Assembly (NCBI RefSeq): GCF_001650735.1
Contig: NZ_LXVY01000044.1
Span: forward strand, 1 to 64,000
From: Sphingomonas sp. TDK1
GTDB taxonomy: Bacteria; Pseudomonadota; Alphaproteobacteria; Sphingomonadales; Sphingomonadaceae
Length of the DNA stretch: 64,000 nt
Reading direction: 5' to 3'
The notes under the pieces were generated by a model. That model had not been told where the DNA came from. It did not search any database and saw only the letters and a list, made by a program, of their open reading frames with translations. This document shows, one piece after another, positions 34,116 through 41,899 of the stretch (position 1 is its first letter; every line of letters begins with the position of its first letter). Both the position numbers and the translations under genes were made by a program.

Positions 34116-36878
34116 ATGACAGCGTTGGTGCAGCCGGCGGATTTTGTGCGTCCGGCTTCGGCGAACGGAATGCGGGTGCTCGAACGCAGCATCTATCGCG
34201 GCCCGCATCTGTACAGCACGCGCGCGATGATCCGCGTCCAGGTCGATCTCCGCGATCTGGAGCAATGGCCGAGCGACCGCCTGCCGGGCTTCACGGACGC
34301 GTTGCTCGCCCTTCTCCCCGGTCTCGGCGTCCATGGCTGCAGCTATCAGCGACCGGGCGGCTTCGTGGAGCGACTGCGCGAAGGCACCTGGATGGGCCAT
34401 GTCATCGAACATGTCGCGCTGGAGCTGCAGACGCTCGCCGGATCGCGCGTCACTCGCGGCAAGACCCGGTCGGTACGAGGCCGGTCGGGCGTCTACAACA
34501 TCCTTTACACCTATCGTGACGAGACGCTGGCGCTTGCCGCCGGGCTGGCGGCCATCCGCCTGGTCGCCGATCTGCTGCCGGAACCGTTGCGCCGCGTCCA
34601 GGGCTTGCAGCTGCTCGGCACGCCGATGCTCGACGCAGCGCGGGACGTGCGCGCGATCATCGCATCGCTGCAGGCCATCCTGAAGGCGACCGCGCTGGGC
34701 CCCACCACCCGCGCGCTGGTCGAGGCGGCGGAGCGCCGGGGTATCCCGGTCACGCGGTTGAACGAGCAAAGCATGATTCAGCTCGGCCATGGCAGCCGCC
34801 AGAAGCGGATCCGCGCCAGCATCACCGGCGACACCGCGCAGATCGCGGTCGACATCGCGGGCAACAAGGCGATGACCAAGCAACTCCTTGCCGAGGCCGG
34901 GCTGCCGGTGCCGCGTGGCGTCGTCGTGCGCCGGATGGAGGAAGCGCTGGCGGAGGCCAGAAGGCTGCGCTGGCCGGTGGTGGTGAAGCCGCTCGACGGC
35001 AATCACGGTCGCGGCGTCACCACCGGCATCGCCGACGAAGGCGCGCTGCGCACCGCTTTCGATCTCGCGCTGCAGCATGGGCGCCGCGTGATTGTCGAGC
35101 AGCAGGTGCCGGGCAACGACCATCGCATCCTCGTCGTGAACGGCAAGGTCGTCGCGGTCGCGGAGCGCGTACCGGCACAGGTGATCGGCGACGGCTTCCA
35201 TTCGATCGCGCAGCTGATCGACGATCTGAACCAGGATCCACGCCGGGGCGTCGGCCACGAGAAGGTGCTGACCCGCATCGTAATCGACGATGCGATGCTG
35301 GCGCTGCTGGAAAAGACCGACCGGTCGCCGACCACCATCCCCATGGCGGGCGAGACGATCGTGCTGCGCGATACGGCGAACCTGTCGACCGGTGGGACGG
35401 CGGTGGATCGCACCGACGTGCTCCATCCCTATAACCGCGCCGTCGCCGAGCAGGCGGCAGCCGTGGTCGGGCTCGATGTGTGCGGTATCGACTTCCTCTC
35501 GCCCGACATCGGCCGCCCGGTACGCGACACCGGCGGCGGGATCGTCGAGGTGAATGCCGCGCCCGGCTTCCGCATGCATCTGGAGCCGTCGAGCGGGACG
35601 CCACGTGACGTCGCGACCCCGGTGATCGACATGCTGTTCCCCCGCGGCAGCCGCAGCCGCGTGCCCATCTTCGCGATCACCGGCACCAACGGCAAGTCGA
35701 CCACCGCGCGCATGGTTTCCCGCATCCTCTGCCAGGCGGGCAAGAATGTCGGCATGACCTCGACCAGCGGCATCTATTTCAACGGCCATCTGATGATGGA
35801 GGCCGATGCCAGCGGCCCCAAGAGCGCCCGGACGGTGCTGCGCAACCCAAAGGTGGACGTGGCGGTGCTGGAAACGGCGCGCGGCGGCATCCTGCGGGAG
35901 GGCCTTGGCTTCGACGGCGCCGACGTCGGCGCGGTGCTCAACGTCACCGCCGACCATCTCGGGCTGAAGGGCATCGATACCATCGAGGATCTGGCCAAGG
36001 TGAAGGGCGTGGTCGTCGAGAGCGTCGCGCGGCGCGGGCATTCGGTGCTCAACGCCGACGATCCGATGTGTCACCGCATCGCCCGCCATGCGCGGGGCAC
36101 GGTCGGGTGGTTCTCGCTGGGCGGCGGTTCGGACCTGTCCGGCCATCTCCGTCGCCATATCGCCGAAGGCGGCATGGCGGTGGTACGCGAGCCCGGCAGC
36201 TATGGCGGCTGCATCGTGGTCCACCAGGCCGGCGAGCGGATCGAACTGATGCCCGCCGCCGACATTCCGGCGACGCTGGGCGGAATCGCGGAATTCAACA
36301 TCGCCAATGCGCTGGCCGCCATCGCCATGTGCGTCGCGCAGCGCGTGCCGCTGGACGCGATCCGCGAAGGATTGCGCGCGTTCAGCGCCTCGTTCGAGGA
36401 CTCGCCCGGCCGGCTCAACATCCATGACGCGCATGGCCGTCGCCACATCCTCGATTACGCGCACAACCCTGCCGGGCTGCGCGCGCTGGGTCAGGTGATC
36501 GAGCGGATGCGGGGCCGGTACAACCGGGTGATCGGCATGGTCAGCATCCCCGGCGATCGACGAGACTGCGACATCGTCGAGATGGGCCAGCTCGCCGGGC
36601 AGCTCTTCGACGAGATCGTGTTTCGCGAAGCACCGGACGGTCGCGGCCGTCCGCGCGGCGAGACGAACGGGCTGATGTCGGAAGGCGCGATGCAGGCGGG
36701 CATGCGGCCCGAACAGGTCCACCGCATCGTCGACGAGATGGATGCCGTGGACATGGTGTTCCAGCTCGGGCGCCCCGGCGACCTGCTGGTCATCATGCCC
36801 AGCGCGATCCAGGCAGTGTGGGACCGTATCCTCGCCTTCCAGCCCGAAGCTGCCGTTCGGGAGAAGCTCCATGCCTGA
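34116..36878 (+). CDS. cphA: cyanophycin synthetase
   Basis: A 920-residue CphA1-type enzyme that builds the Asp backbone and adds Arg side chains to make cyanophycin, a nitrogen reserve. The N-terminal domain (WMGHVIEHVALELQTLAG) is followed by an ATP-grasp domain with VVKPLDGNHGRGV (glycine loop 295-301) and GIVEVNAAPGFRMHL, then a Mur-ligase-like domain with P-loop GTNGKST at 523-529 and ILDYAHNPAGL. The intact P-loop separates it from CphA2. AGAGGT lies 5 bases before the ATG. It overlaps iaaA by 8 bases, and an FNR-type box lies upstream. Confidence 0.96.
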   Translation: MTALVQPADFVRPASANGMRVLERSIYRGPHLYSTRAMIRVQVDLRDLEQWPSDRLPGFTDALLALLPGLGVHGCSYQRPGGFVERLREGTWMGHVIEHVALELQTLAGSRVTRGKTRSVRGRSGVYNILYTYRDETLALAAGLAAIRLVADLLPEPLRRVQGLQLLGTPMLDAARDVRAIIASLQAILKATALGPTTRALVEAAERRGIPVTRLNEQSMIQLGHGSRQKRIRASITGDTAQIAVDIAGNKAMTKQLLAEAGLPVPRGVVVRRMEEALAEARRLRWPVVVKPLDGNHGRGVTTGIADEGALRTAFDLALQHGRRVIVEQQVPGNDHRILVVNGKVVAVAERVPAQVIGDGFHSIAQLIDDLNQDPRRGVGHEKVLTRIVIDDAMLALLEKTDRSPTTIPMAGETIVLRDTANLSTGGTAVDRTDVLHPYNRAVAEQAAAVVGLDVCGIDFLSPDIGRPVRDTGGGIVEVNAAPGFRMHLEPSSGTPRDVATPVIDMLFPRGSRSRVPIFAITGTNGKSTTARMVSRILCQAGKNVGMTSTSGIYFNGHLMMEADASGPKSARTVLRNPKVDVAVLETARGGILREGLGFDGADVGAVLNVTADHLGLKGIDTIEDLAKVKGVVVESVARRGHSVLNADDPMCHRIARHARGTVGWFSLGGGSDLSGHLRRHIAEGGMAVVREPGSYGGCIVVHQAGERIELMPAADIPATLGGIAEFNIANALAAIAMCVAQRVPLDAIREGLRAFSASFEDSPGRLNIHDAHGRRHILDYAHNPAGLRALGQVIERMRGRYNRVIGMVSIPGDRRDCDIVEMGQLAGQLFDEIVFREAPDGRGRPRGETNGLMSEGAMQAGMRPEQVHRIVDEMDAVDMVFQLGRPGDLLVIMPSAIQAVWDRILAFQPEAAVREKLHA

Positions 36879-37767
36879 CGCCGCACGCTGGTCGATCATC
36901 GTCCATGGCGGCGCCAAGACGATCGACCCGGCGCTCCATGATCGCAACCGCGCAGGTACCGCTGCTGCCGCCGAAGCCGGCGCGGCGGTGCTCCGGGCAG
37001 GCGGCAGCGCGGTACGCGCAGCGGAAGCGGCGGTGCGGGTGCTGGAAGACGATCCGGTGTTCAACGCCGGCTTCGGATCGGTGCTGACCAGCGACGGCAC
37101 CGTCGAGATGGACGCGGCACTGATGGAGGGCACCGACCTGAACCTCGGCGGCGTCGCGGGGGTGCGGCGCGTTCGCAACCCGGTGAGCGTCGCCCGGGCG
37201 ATGCTTCCTGCCCGCCCGGTACTGCTCGCAGGCGAAGGCGCCGAGCGGTTCGCGACCGAACAGGGCATCGAACTGGTGGAGCCGGACACCATGCTGTCCC
37301 GCGAAGCGCTCGCTTCGGAAAACAGCAAGGCGCACGACACTGTAGGCTGCGTCGCAATGGACGCCACGGGCGCAATTGCCGCCGCCACCTCCACCGGCGG
37401 CCTGCCGGGCAAACATCCCGGACGAATCGGCGATTCTCCCGTGCCGGGCGCGGGCCTCTATGCCGACGATACGCTGGGCGGCTGCGCCTTTTCCGGCGAT
37501 GGCGAGGCGATCCTGCGCACCATGCTTGCTGCCCAGGTGATGCATGCGCTGGAACAAGGCGGCAGCGCCGGCGAAGCGGCGGCCCATGCCATCGCCCGGC
37601 TCGGCCGCGTCGGCGGCGAGGCGGGGGCGATCGTGATCGAACGCTCGGGAGCGTTCGGCATTGCCCATAACAGCGATCATTTCGCCCTGGCCTTGCACAG
37701 CAGCGACCTCGATGCCCCGCACGCGGCGGTCCACCGCGACGAAGTGAAGGAATTGCTGCATGGCTGA
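36871..37767 (+). CDS. iaaA: isoaspartyl peptidase / L-asparaginase (Ntn hydrolase)
   Basis: A 298-residue plant-type asparaginase precursor that cleaves itself before a threonine. The nucleophile is Thr157 in KAHDTVGCVAMD; other family blocks are IVHGGAK, FNAGFGSVLTSDGTVEMDA, STGGLPGKHPGRIGDSPVPG and the following GLYAD segment. It hydrolyses beta-aspartyl dipeptides. Between cphA and cphB its role is clear: beta-Asp-Arg released from cyanophycin by CphB is split to aspartate and arginine. It overlaps cphA and cphB by 8 bases each. Confidence 0.94.
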   Translation: MPDAARWSIIVHGGAKTIDPALHDRNRAGTAAAAEAGAAVLRAGGSAVRAAEAAVRVLEDDPVFNAGFGSVLTSDGTVEMDAALMEGTDLNLGGVAGVRRVRNPVSVARAMLPARPVLLAGEGAERFATEQGIELVEPDTMLSREALASENSKAHDTVGCVAMDATGAIAAATSTGGLPGKHPGRIGDSPVPGAGLYADDTLGGCAFSGDGEAILRTMLAAQVMHALEQGGSAGEAAAHAIARLGRVGGEAGAIVIERSGAFGIAHNSDHFALALHSSDLDAPHAAVHRDEVKELLHG

Positions 37768-38560
37768 ACACACCGGACCGCTGATCATCATTGGCGGCCA
37801 TGAGGATAAAGAGGGCGACAAGACCATCCTCAAGGAAGTCGCCCAGCGGGTGAAGGGCGGCAAGCTCGTCATCGCTACCGTCGCCAGCCATCAGCCGGAC
37901 GGCTATTTCGACGCCTATCAGAAGGCGTTCGGCGCGCTGGGAATCGACGATCTGGTGGAGCTGTATGTCCACGAACGCGGCGAAACGCTGGCGCAGGAAA
38001 CCCACGCGCTGATCGAGGGCGCCGCTGGCATCTTCTTCACCGGTGGCGACCAGCTGCGCATCTCCAGCCAGATCGGCGACACGCCCGTCGAGCGGATGGT
38101 GCGGGATATCCACCAGCGCGGCGGCGTGGTGGCCGGCACCTCGGCCGGCGCGTCGGTGATGAGCGAGACGATGCTGGTAAAGGGCTCCAGTTCGGAATCG
38201 CATCGCATCGGCGACCTGCACATGGCACCGGGCCTGGGGCTGGTACGCGACGTGATCATCGACCAGCATTTCGCCGAGCGCGGGCGGATCGGCCGCCTGC
38301 TCGGCGCGGTGGCGCAAAATCCGCGCGTTCTCGGCATCGGCATCGACGAGGACACCGCCATCGTGCTGGAGGGATGCTGCTTCCGCGTCGTTGGCGCGGG
38401 TGCGGTCTATATCGTCGACGGATCGGGCGTTACCCGCTCCAACATTGCCGAGGCGAGCCCCGAGCGCACCTTGTCGATGCATGACGTCCGCCTGCACGTG
38501 CTCAGCCATGGCGACCTGTTCGACCTCGACGAACGCCGCCCGCGCACCCGCGCCGCATAA
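37760..38560 (+). CDS. cphB: cyanophycinase (peptidase family S51)
   Basis: A 266-residue intracellular serine exopeptidase that releases beta-Asp-Arg from cyanophycin. The catalytic set is Ser128 in VVAGTSAGASVMS, His170 in IIDQHFAERGR and Glu197 in GIDEDTA, a constant shift of four from Ser132/His174/Glu201 of the Synechocystis enzyme. FFTGGDQLR and GLGLV are also conserved. There is no signal peptide, so it acts on internal reserves. It is the last gene of the cphA-iaaA-cphB cassette. Confidence 0.95.
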   Translation: MAEHTGPLIIIGGHEDKEGDKTILKEVAQRVKGGKLVIATVASHQPDGYFDAYQKAFGALGIDDLVELYVHERGETLAQETHALIEGAAGIFFTGGDQLRISSQIGDTPVERMVRDIHQRGGVVAGTSAGASVMSETMLVKGSSSESHRIGDLHMAPGLGLVRDVIIDQHFAERGRIGRLLGAVAQNPRVLGIGIDEDTAIVLEGCCFRVVGAGAVYIVDGSGVTRSNIAEASPERTLSMHDVRLHVLSHGDLFDLDERRPRTRAA

Positions 38561-38632
38561 CGTTCCGGCCTTGCCACAACCGCCTACCCTTGGCACTAAT
38601 CGTATACATTAGACCATCGGGGGTAGTCAGGG

Positions 38633-41086
38633 ATGCAGCGTCGTACCATTCTGGCAGGTGCGGTAGGGGGCGGCGTGGCGGCGTCGCTGCCAGCCCTGGG
38701 AGCGACAGTGGCGGTGCCGCCGTCGCCGCGCGAGCGCCTGCCGCTGGACGGCGAATGGCGCTTCCATCTCGGCCACGCTGCCGATACGGCGAAAGACTTC
38801 AACTTCGGCCTCAACCAGCAGACCTACGCCAAGGCGGGTGCGGGCACCGCCGATGCGGCGATGGCCGCGTTCGACGACAAGGCGTGGACGCCGGTGCAAC
38901 TCCCGCACGACTGGGCGGTAGAACTGCCCTACGCCGTCCCGCCAGGGGTGAAGCCGGAAGAGGCGAAGGACGATGTCGCCGCGCACGGTTTCAAGGCGAT
39001 CGGTCGGGACTTTCCGGCGAACAGCGTCGGCTGGTATCGCCGTTTGCTCCCGATCGCCGCCGGCGATGCGGGGAAGCGGATCTGGCTGGAGTTCGACGGC
39101 GTATTTCGCGACGCGACCGTGTTCGTGAACGGCTATGTCATCGCGCATAATGAGAGCGGCTATGTGCCCTTCCATGCCGACGTCAGCGATTTCCTGAACT
39201 TCGACGGCAAGCCGAACCAGCTGACGGTGCGGGCCGATGCCAGCCTCGGCGAGGGCTGGTTCTACGAAGGCGCCGGCATCTATCGCCCGGTGTGGCTGGT
39301 AAAGGCGGCGCCGGTCCATGTTCCGCAATGGGGCAGCTTTGTCCGGAGCGCGATCACCCCCGAAGGCGCGGAGGTGACGGCGACCATCGAGGTCCGCAAC
39401 TGTACCGAAGCACCCGTGTCGGTGCTCCTGCGCCAGCACCTTGTGGATGCCGATGGCCATATCGTCGCCCGCTTCCCGGACGCCCCCCTCGCCCCCGCGC
39501 CGGACGAGGTGCTGACGCACGAGGCACGGATCGCCCTGCCCCGTCCGCGGCTCTGGTCGGTGGAAACGCCGGTGCTGTATCGGCTCGTGAGCACGCTGCA
39601 CGCCGACAATGCCGTCCTCGATCGCTACGAGACCAGCTTCGGCATCCGCTCGATCCGCTTCGATGCGGAGCAGGGCTTCTTCCTCAACGACAAACCGGTG
39701 AAGCTGCTTGGCGTGTGCAACCACCAGGACCATGCCGGTGTCGGCACCGCGATTCCGCCCGCGCTCGACGCCTGGCGGATCGCGCGGACCAAGGAGATGG
39801 GTGCCAATGCGTGGCGCAGCGCCCACAATCCGCCGTCCGAGGCTTTTCTCGACGCCTGCGACCGGATGGGGCTGCTGGTGATCGACGAGGCGAGACGCAA
39901 CAGCACCGATCCCGAATCCACGAGCCAGCTCGACCGCATCCTGCGCCGCGATCGCAACCATCCGTGCATCATTCTGTGGTCGGTCGGCAACGAGGAACCG
40001 CAGGCGATGGACGCGCGCGGCGGTCGGGTGAGCCACGCAATGGTCGCGCATGTCCGCCGGCTCGATCCCACCCGCCCCACCACCCAGGCGTTCGACCGCG
40101 GGCACTATGAGTCCGCCGCGCGGCAGGTGGACGTGATCGGCTTCAACTACCACACCGACCGGACCGTCGCCTTCCACGAACGCTTTCCCAGCCAGCCGAT
40201 CATCGGAACCGAGACGGCCAGCACGGTCTCGACCCGTGGCGAATATTTCAACGACAAGGCGCGCCAGATCGTCCGCGCCTATGACACCGAATATCCCGCC
40301 TGGGCCTCCACCGCCGAGCAGTGGTGGAAAGTCGCCGATGCGCACCGCTATGTCGCCGGGGGCTTCATCTGGACCGGCTTCGACTATCGCGGCGAACCGA
40401 CGCCGCACGCGCTGTGGCCCGCCGTTTCCAGCTATTTCGGCGTGATGGATCTGTGCGGCTTTCCAAAGGACAATTACTGGTACTACCGCGCCTGGTGGCG
40501 GCCCGAGCCGATCGTCCATCTGCTGCCGCACTGGAACTGGGCAGGCCGGGAGGGCCAGGCGATAGAGGTCTGGGCCTATAGCAATGCCGAAGCGGTCGAA
40601 CTGCTGCTCAACGGCCGCAGCCTGGGGCGGCGCCCGGTGGTGCGTGCCGGCCATGTCGAATGGCGGGTGCCCTATGCACCGGGCAGGCTGGAGGCTCGCG
40701 CGCTGCGCGGCGACCAGGTCGTGGCGCGCTGCGTGCGCGAGACCAGCGGGCCCGCAGCGGCCATCCGGCTGGCGCCGGACCGCCGCCTGATCGCTGCGGA
40801 CGGCCATGACCTGGCGATCCTCACCGCGGAGATCGTCGATGCGAAAGGGCGTCCCGTGCCCACCGCCGCTACACCGCTACGCTTCACGATCGACGGGCCG
40901 GCGGCGTTGATCGGGGTCGGCAACGGCGATCCAACCAGCCATGAAAGCGATAAGGCCCCGGCACGCAGCGCCTTCAACGGCCTGGCACAGGCCATCATCC
41001 GTCACCGGGGCGCGGCCGGGGTCATCAAATTCTCTGCCGAAGGTGCTGGCGTGAAGGGCGCCAGCGTCGCCATTCTGGCGCGTTGA
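38633..41086 (+). CDS. exported glycoside hydrolase family 2 protein
   Basis: An 817-residue GH2 enzyme, beta-galactosidase-like in layout: a sugar-binding domain (LDGEWRFHLGH, NSVGWYRRLLPI), an Ig-like domain, the TIM barrel, and C-terminal DUF4982-type and Ig-like domains (YSNAEAVELLLNGRSLGRRP). The acid/base Glu is in WSVGNEEPQ and the nucleophile Glu probably in IIGTETAST. The N-terminus MQRRTILAGAVGGGVAASLP looks like a twin-arginine signal. The sugar specificity cannot be read from sequence. It lies 72 bp after cphB; a functional link is not evident. Confidence 0.88.
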   Translation: MQRRTILAGAVGGGVAASLPALGATVAVPPSPRERLPLDGEWRFHLGHAADTAKDFNFGLNQQTYAKAGAGTADAAMAAFDDKAWTPVQLPHDWAVELPYAVPPGVKPEEAKDDVAAHGFKAIGRDFPANSVGWYRRLLPIAAGDAGKRIWLEFDGVFRDATVFVNGYVIAHNESGYVPFHADVSDFLNFDGKPNQLTVRADASLGEGWFYEGAGIYRPVWLVKAAPVHVPQWGSFVRSAITPEGAEVTATIEVRNCTEAPVSVLLRQHLVDADGHIVARFPDAPLAPAPDEVLTHEARIALPRPRLWSVETPVLYRLVSTLHADNAVLDRYETSFGIRSIRFDAEQGFFLNDKPVKLLGVCNHQDHAGVGTAIPPALDAWRIARTKEMGANAWRSAHNPPSEAFLDACDRMGLLVIDEARRNSTDPESTSQLDRILRRDRNHPCIILWSVGNEEPQAMDARGGRVSHAMVAHVRRLDPTRPTTQAFDRGHYESAARQVDVIGFNYHTDRTVAFHERFPSQPIIGTETASTVSTRGEYFNDKARQIVRAYDTEYPAWASTAEQWWKVADAHRYVAGGFIWTGFDYRGEPTPHALWPAVSSYFGVMDLCGFPKDNYWYYRAWWRPEPIVHLLPHWNWAGREGQAIEVWAYSNAEAVELLLNGRSLGRRPVVRAGHVEWRVPYAPGRLEARALRGDQVVARCVRETSGPAAAIRLAPDRRLIAADGHDLAILTAEIVDAKGRPVPTAATPLRFTIDGPAALIGVGNGDPTSHESDKAPARSAFNGLAQAIIRHRGAAGVIKFSAEGAGVKGASVAILAR

Positions 41087-41127
41087 TCGACGAAACGGGG
41101 CGGACCTGCGGGCCGCCGACGGCTGCG

Positions 41128-41727
41128 TCAGCCCTGCTCCGGCGCAAGCACAGCGGCCAGCGCATCGGCGGCCTGGGCACGGCGCTCGACAATGCCAGCC
41201 GTCATCCGCAGCACCAGTTCGCGCGCGCCCTGCCAGTGCTTGCCGCTGCGGCGGGCGTGCGGCAGCTGGGGCATGCCGCCCACCGCACTCCCCCAGCTGG
41301 CGGCGAGCGCCTGCACCCGCTCCGCCACCGCATCGTCGGGGCTGTCCCCGCTCAGCAGCAGCGAGGGAAAGGGAAGCCGTATCCTGGGCGAGGCGAAATG
41401 CGCGGCATCGCCCTCGCCCGCAATCGGATCGATCAACAGCGCACCGGCCACCCGTGTAATATAATCGCGCGGCGACAGCCGCGCCCACCAGGTTGCCGCA
41501 AAGCAGCTCGCGCCATTCGCCACCAACAGCACCGGCCGCTCGGCATGCAGGATCGCCGAGTCGAGCTTGGCAGCCCAGATGCTGCGCTGGCGAGGCGTTT
41601 CCTGCGAATAATCGAGATGCGCATCGCTCTGCAGCGGTGCGCCGAACAGTGCCGACAGGGCACGCGCCGGACCAGTGCCGGTACTGATCACCGAAAACCG
41701 GTCCAAGGGGGTCGTCGCAAGCGTCAT
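41128..41727 (-). CDS. RBBP9/YdeN-like serine hydrolase
   Basis: A 199-residue alpha/beta hydrolase of the small RBBP9/YdeN family. The probable nucleophile is the Ser in LVANGASCFAATWWA, where most members have G-H-S-x-G, so the elbow is atypical and activity should be treated with caution. IRLPFPSLLLSGDSPDD and GKHWQGARELV give the usual acid and histidine regions, although the C-terminal histidine is not obvious. Start 41727 is chosen because GGGAAG lies just upstream. It is divergent from a sensor kinase gene. Confidence 0.7.
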   Translation of the reverse strand: MTLATTPLDRFSVISTGTGPARALSALFGAPLQSDAHLDYSQETPRQRSIWAAKLDSAILHAERPVLLVANGASCFAATWWARLSPRDYITRVAGALLIDPIAGEGDAAHFASPRIRLPFPSLLLSGDSPDDAVAERVQALAASWGSAVGGMPQLPHARRSGKHWQGARELVLRMTAGIVERRAQAADALAAVLAPEQG

Positions 41728-41899
41728 GGCGATTCTTCCCGAGTGCAATAGTCCACAGGCTATAGGGACGCTGCCCGACGCGCAATGCGATTATTCAGCA
41801 GGGACCGCAGCCCGGCCACGTTCCGGCGCGTGCCCGCATGGGCTTGCCGCCGCGCCCGCCGCACGGCACGGGGGACATACGGGAGGCGAAAAGCGACGC

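Noticed and set aside
34110-37412. A 1100-codon minus-strand frame over cphA and iaaA
   Set aside because: Antisense shadow of cphA/iaaA, both of which have intact catalytic motifs in the other strand.
38633-41086. GH2 glycosidase as a member of the cyanophycin or amino-sugar unit
   Set aside because: It follows cphB by 72 bp and does not overlap it, and it has no known role in either pathway. The link rests on position only, so it is not claimed.
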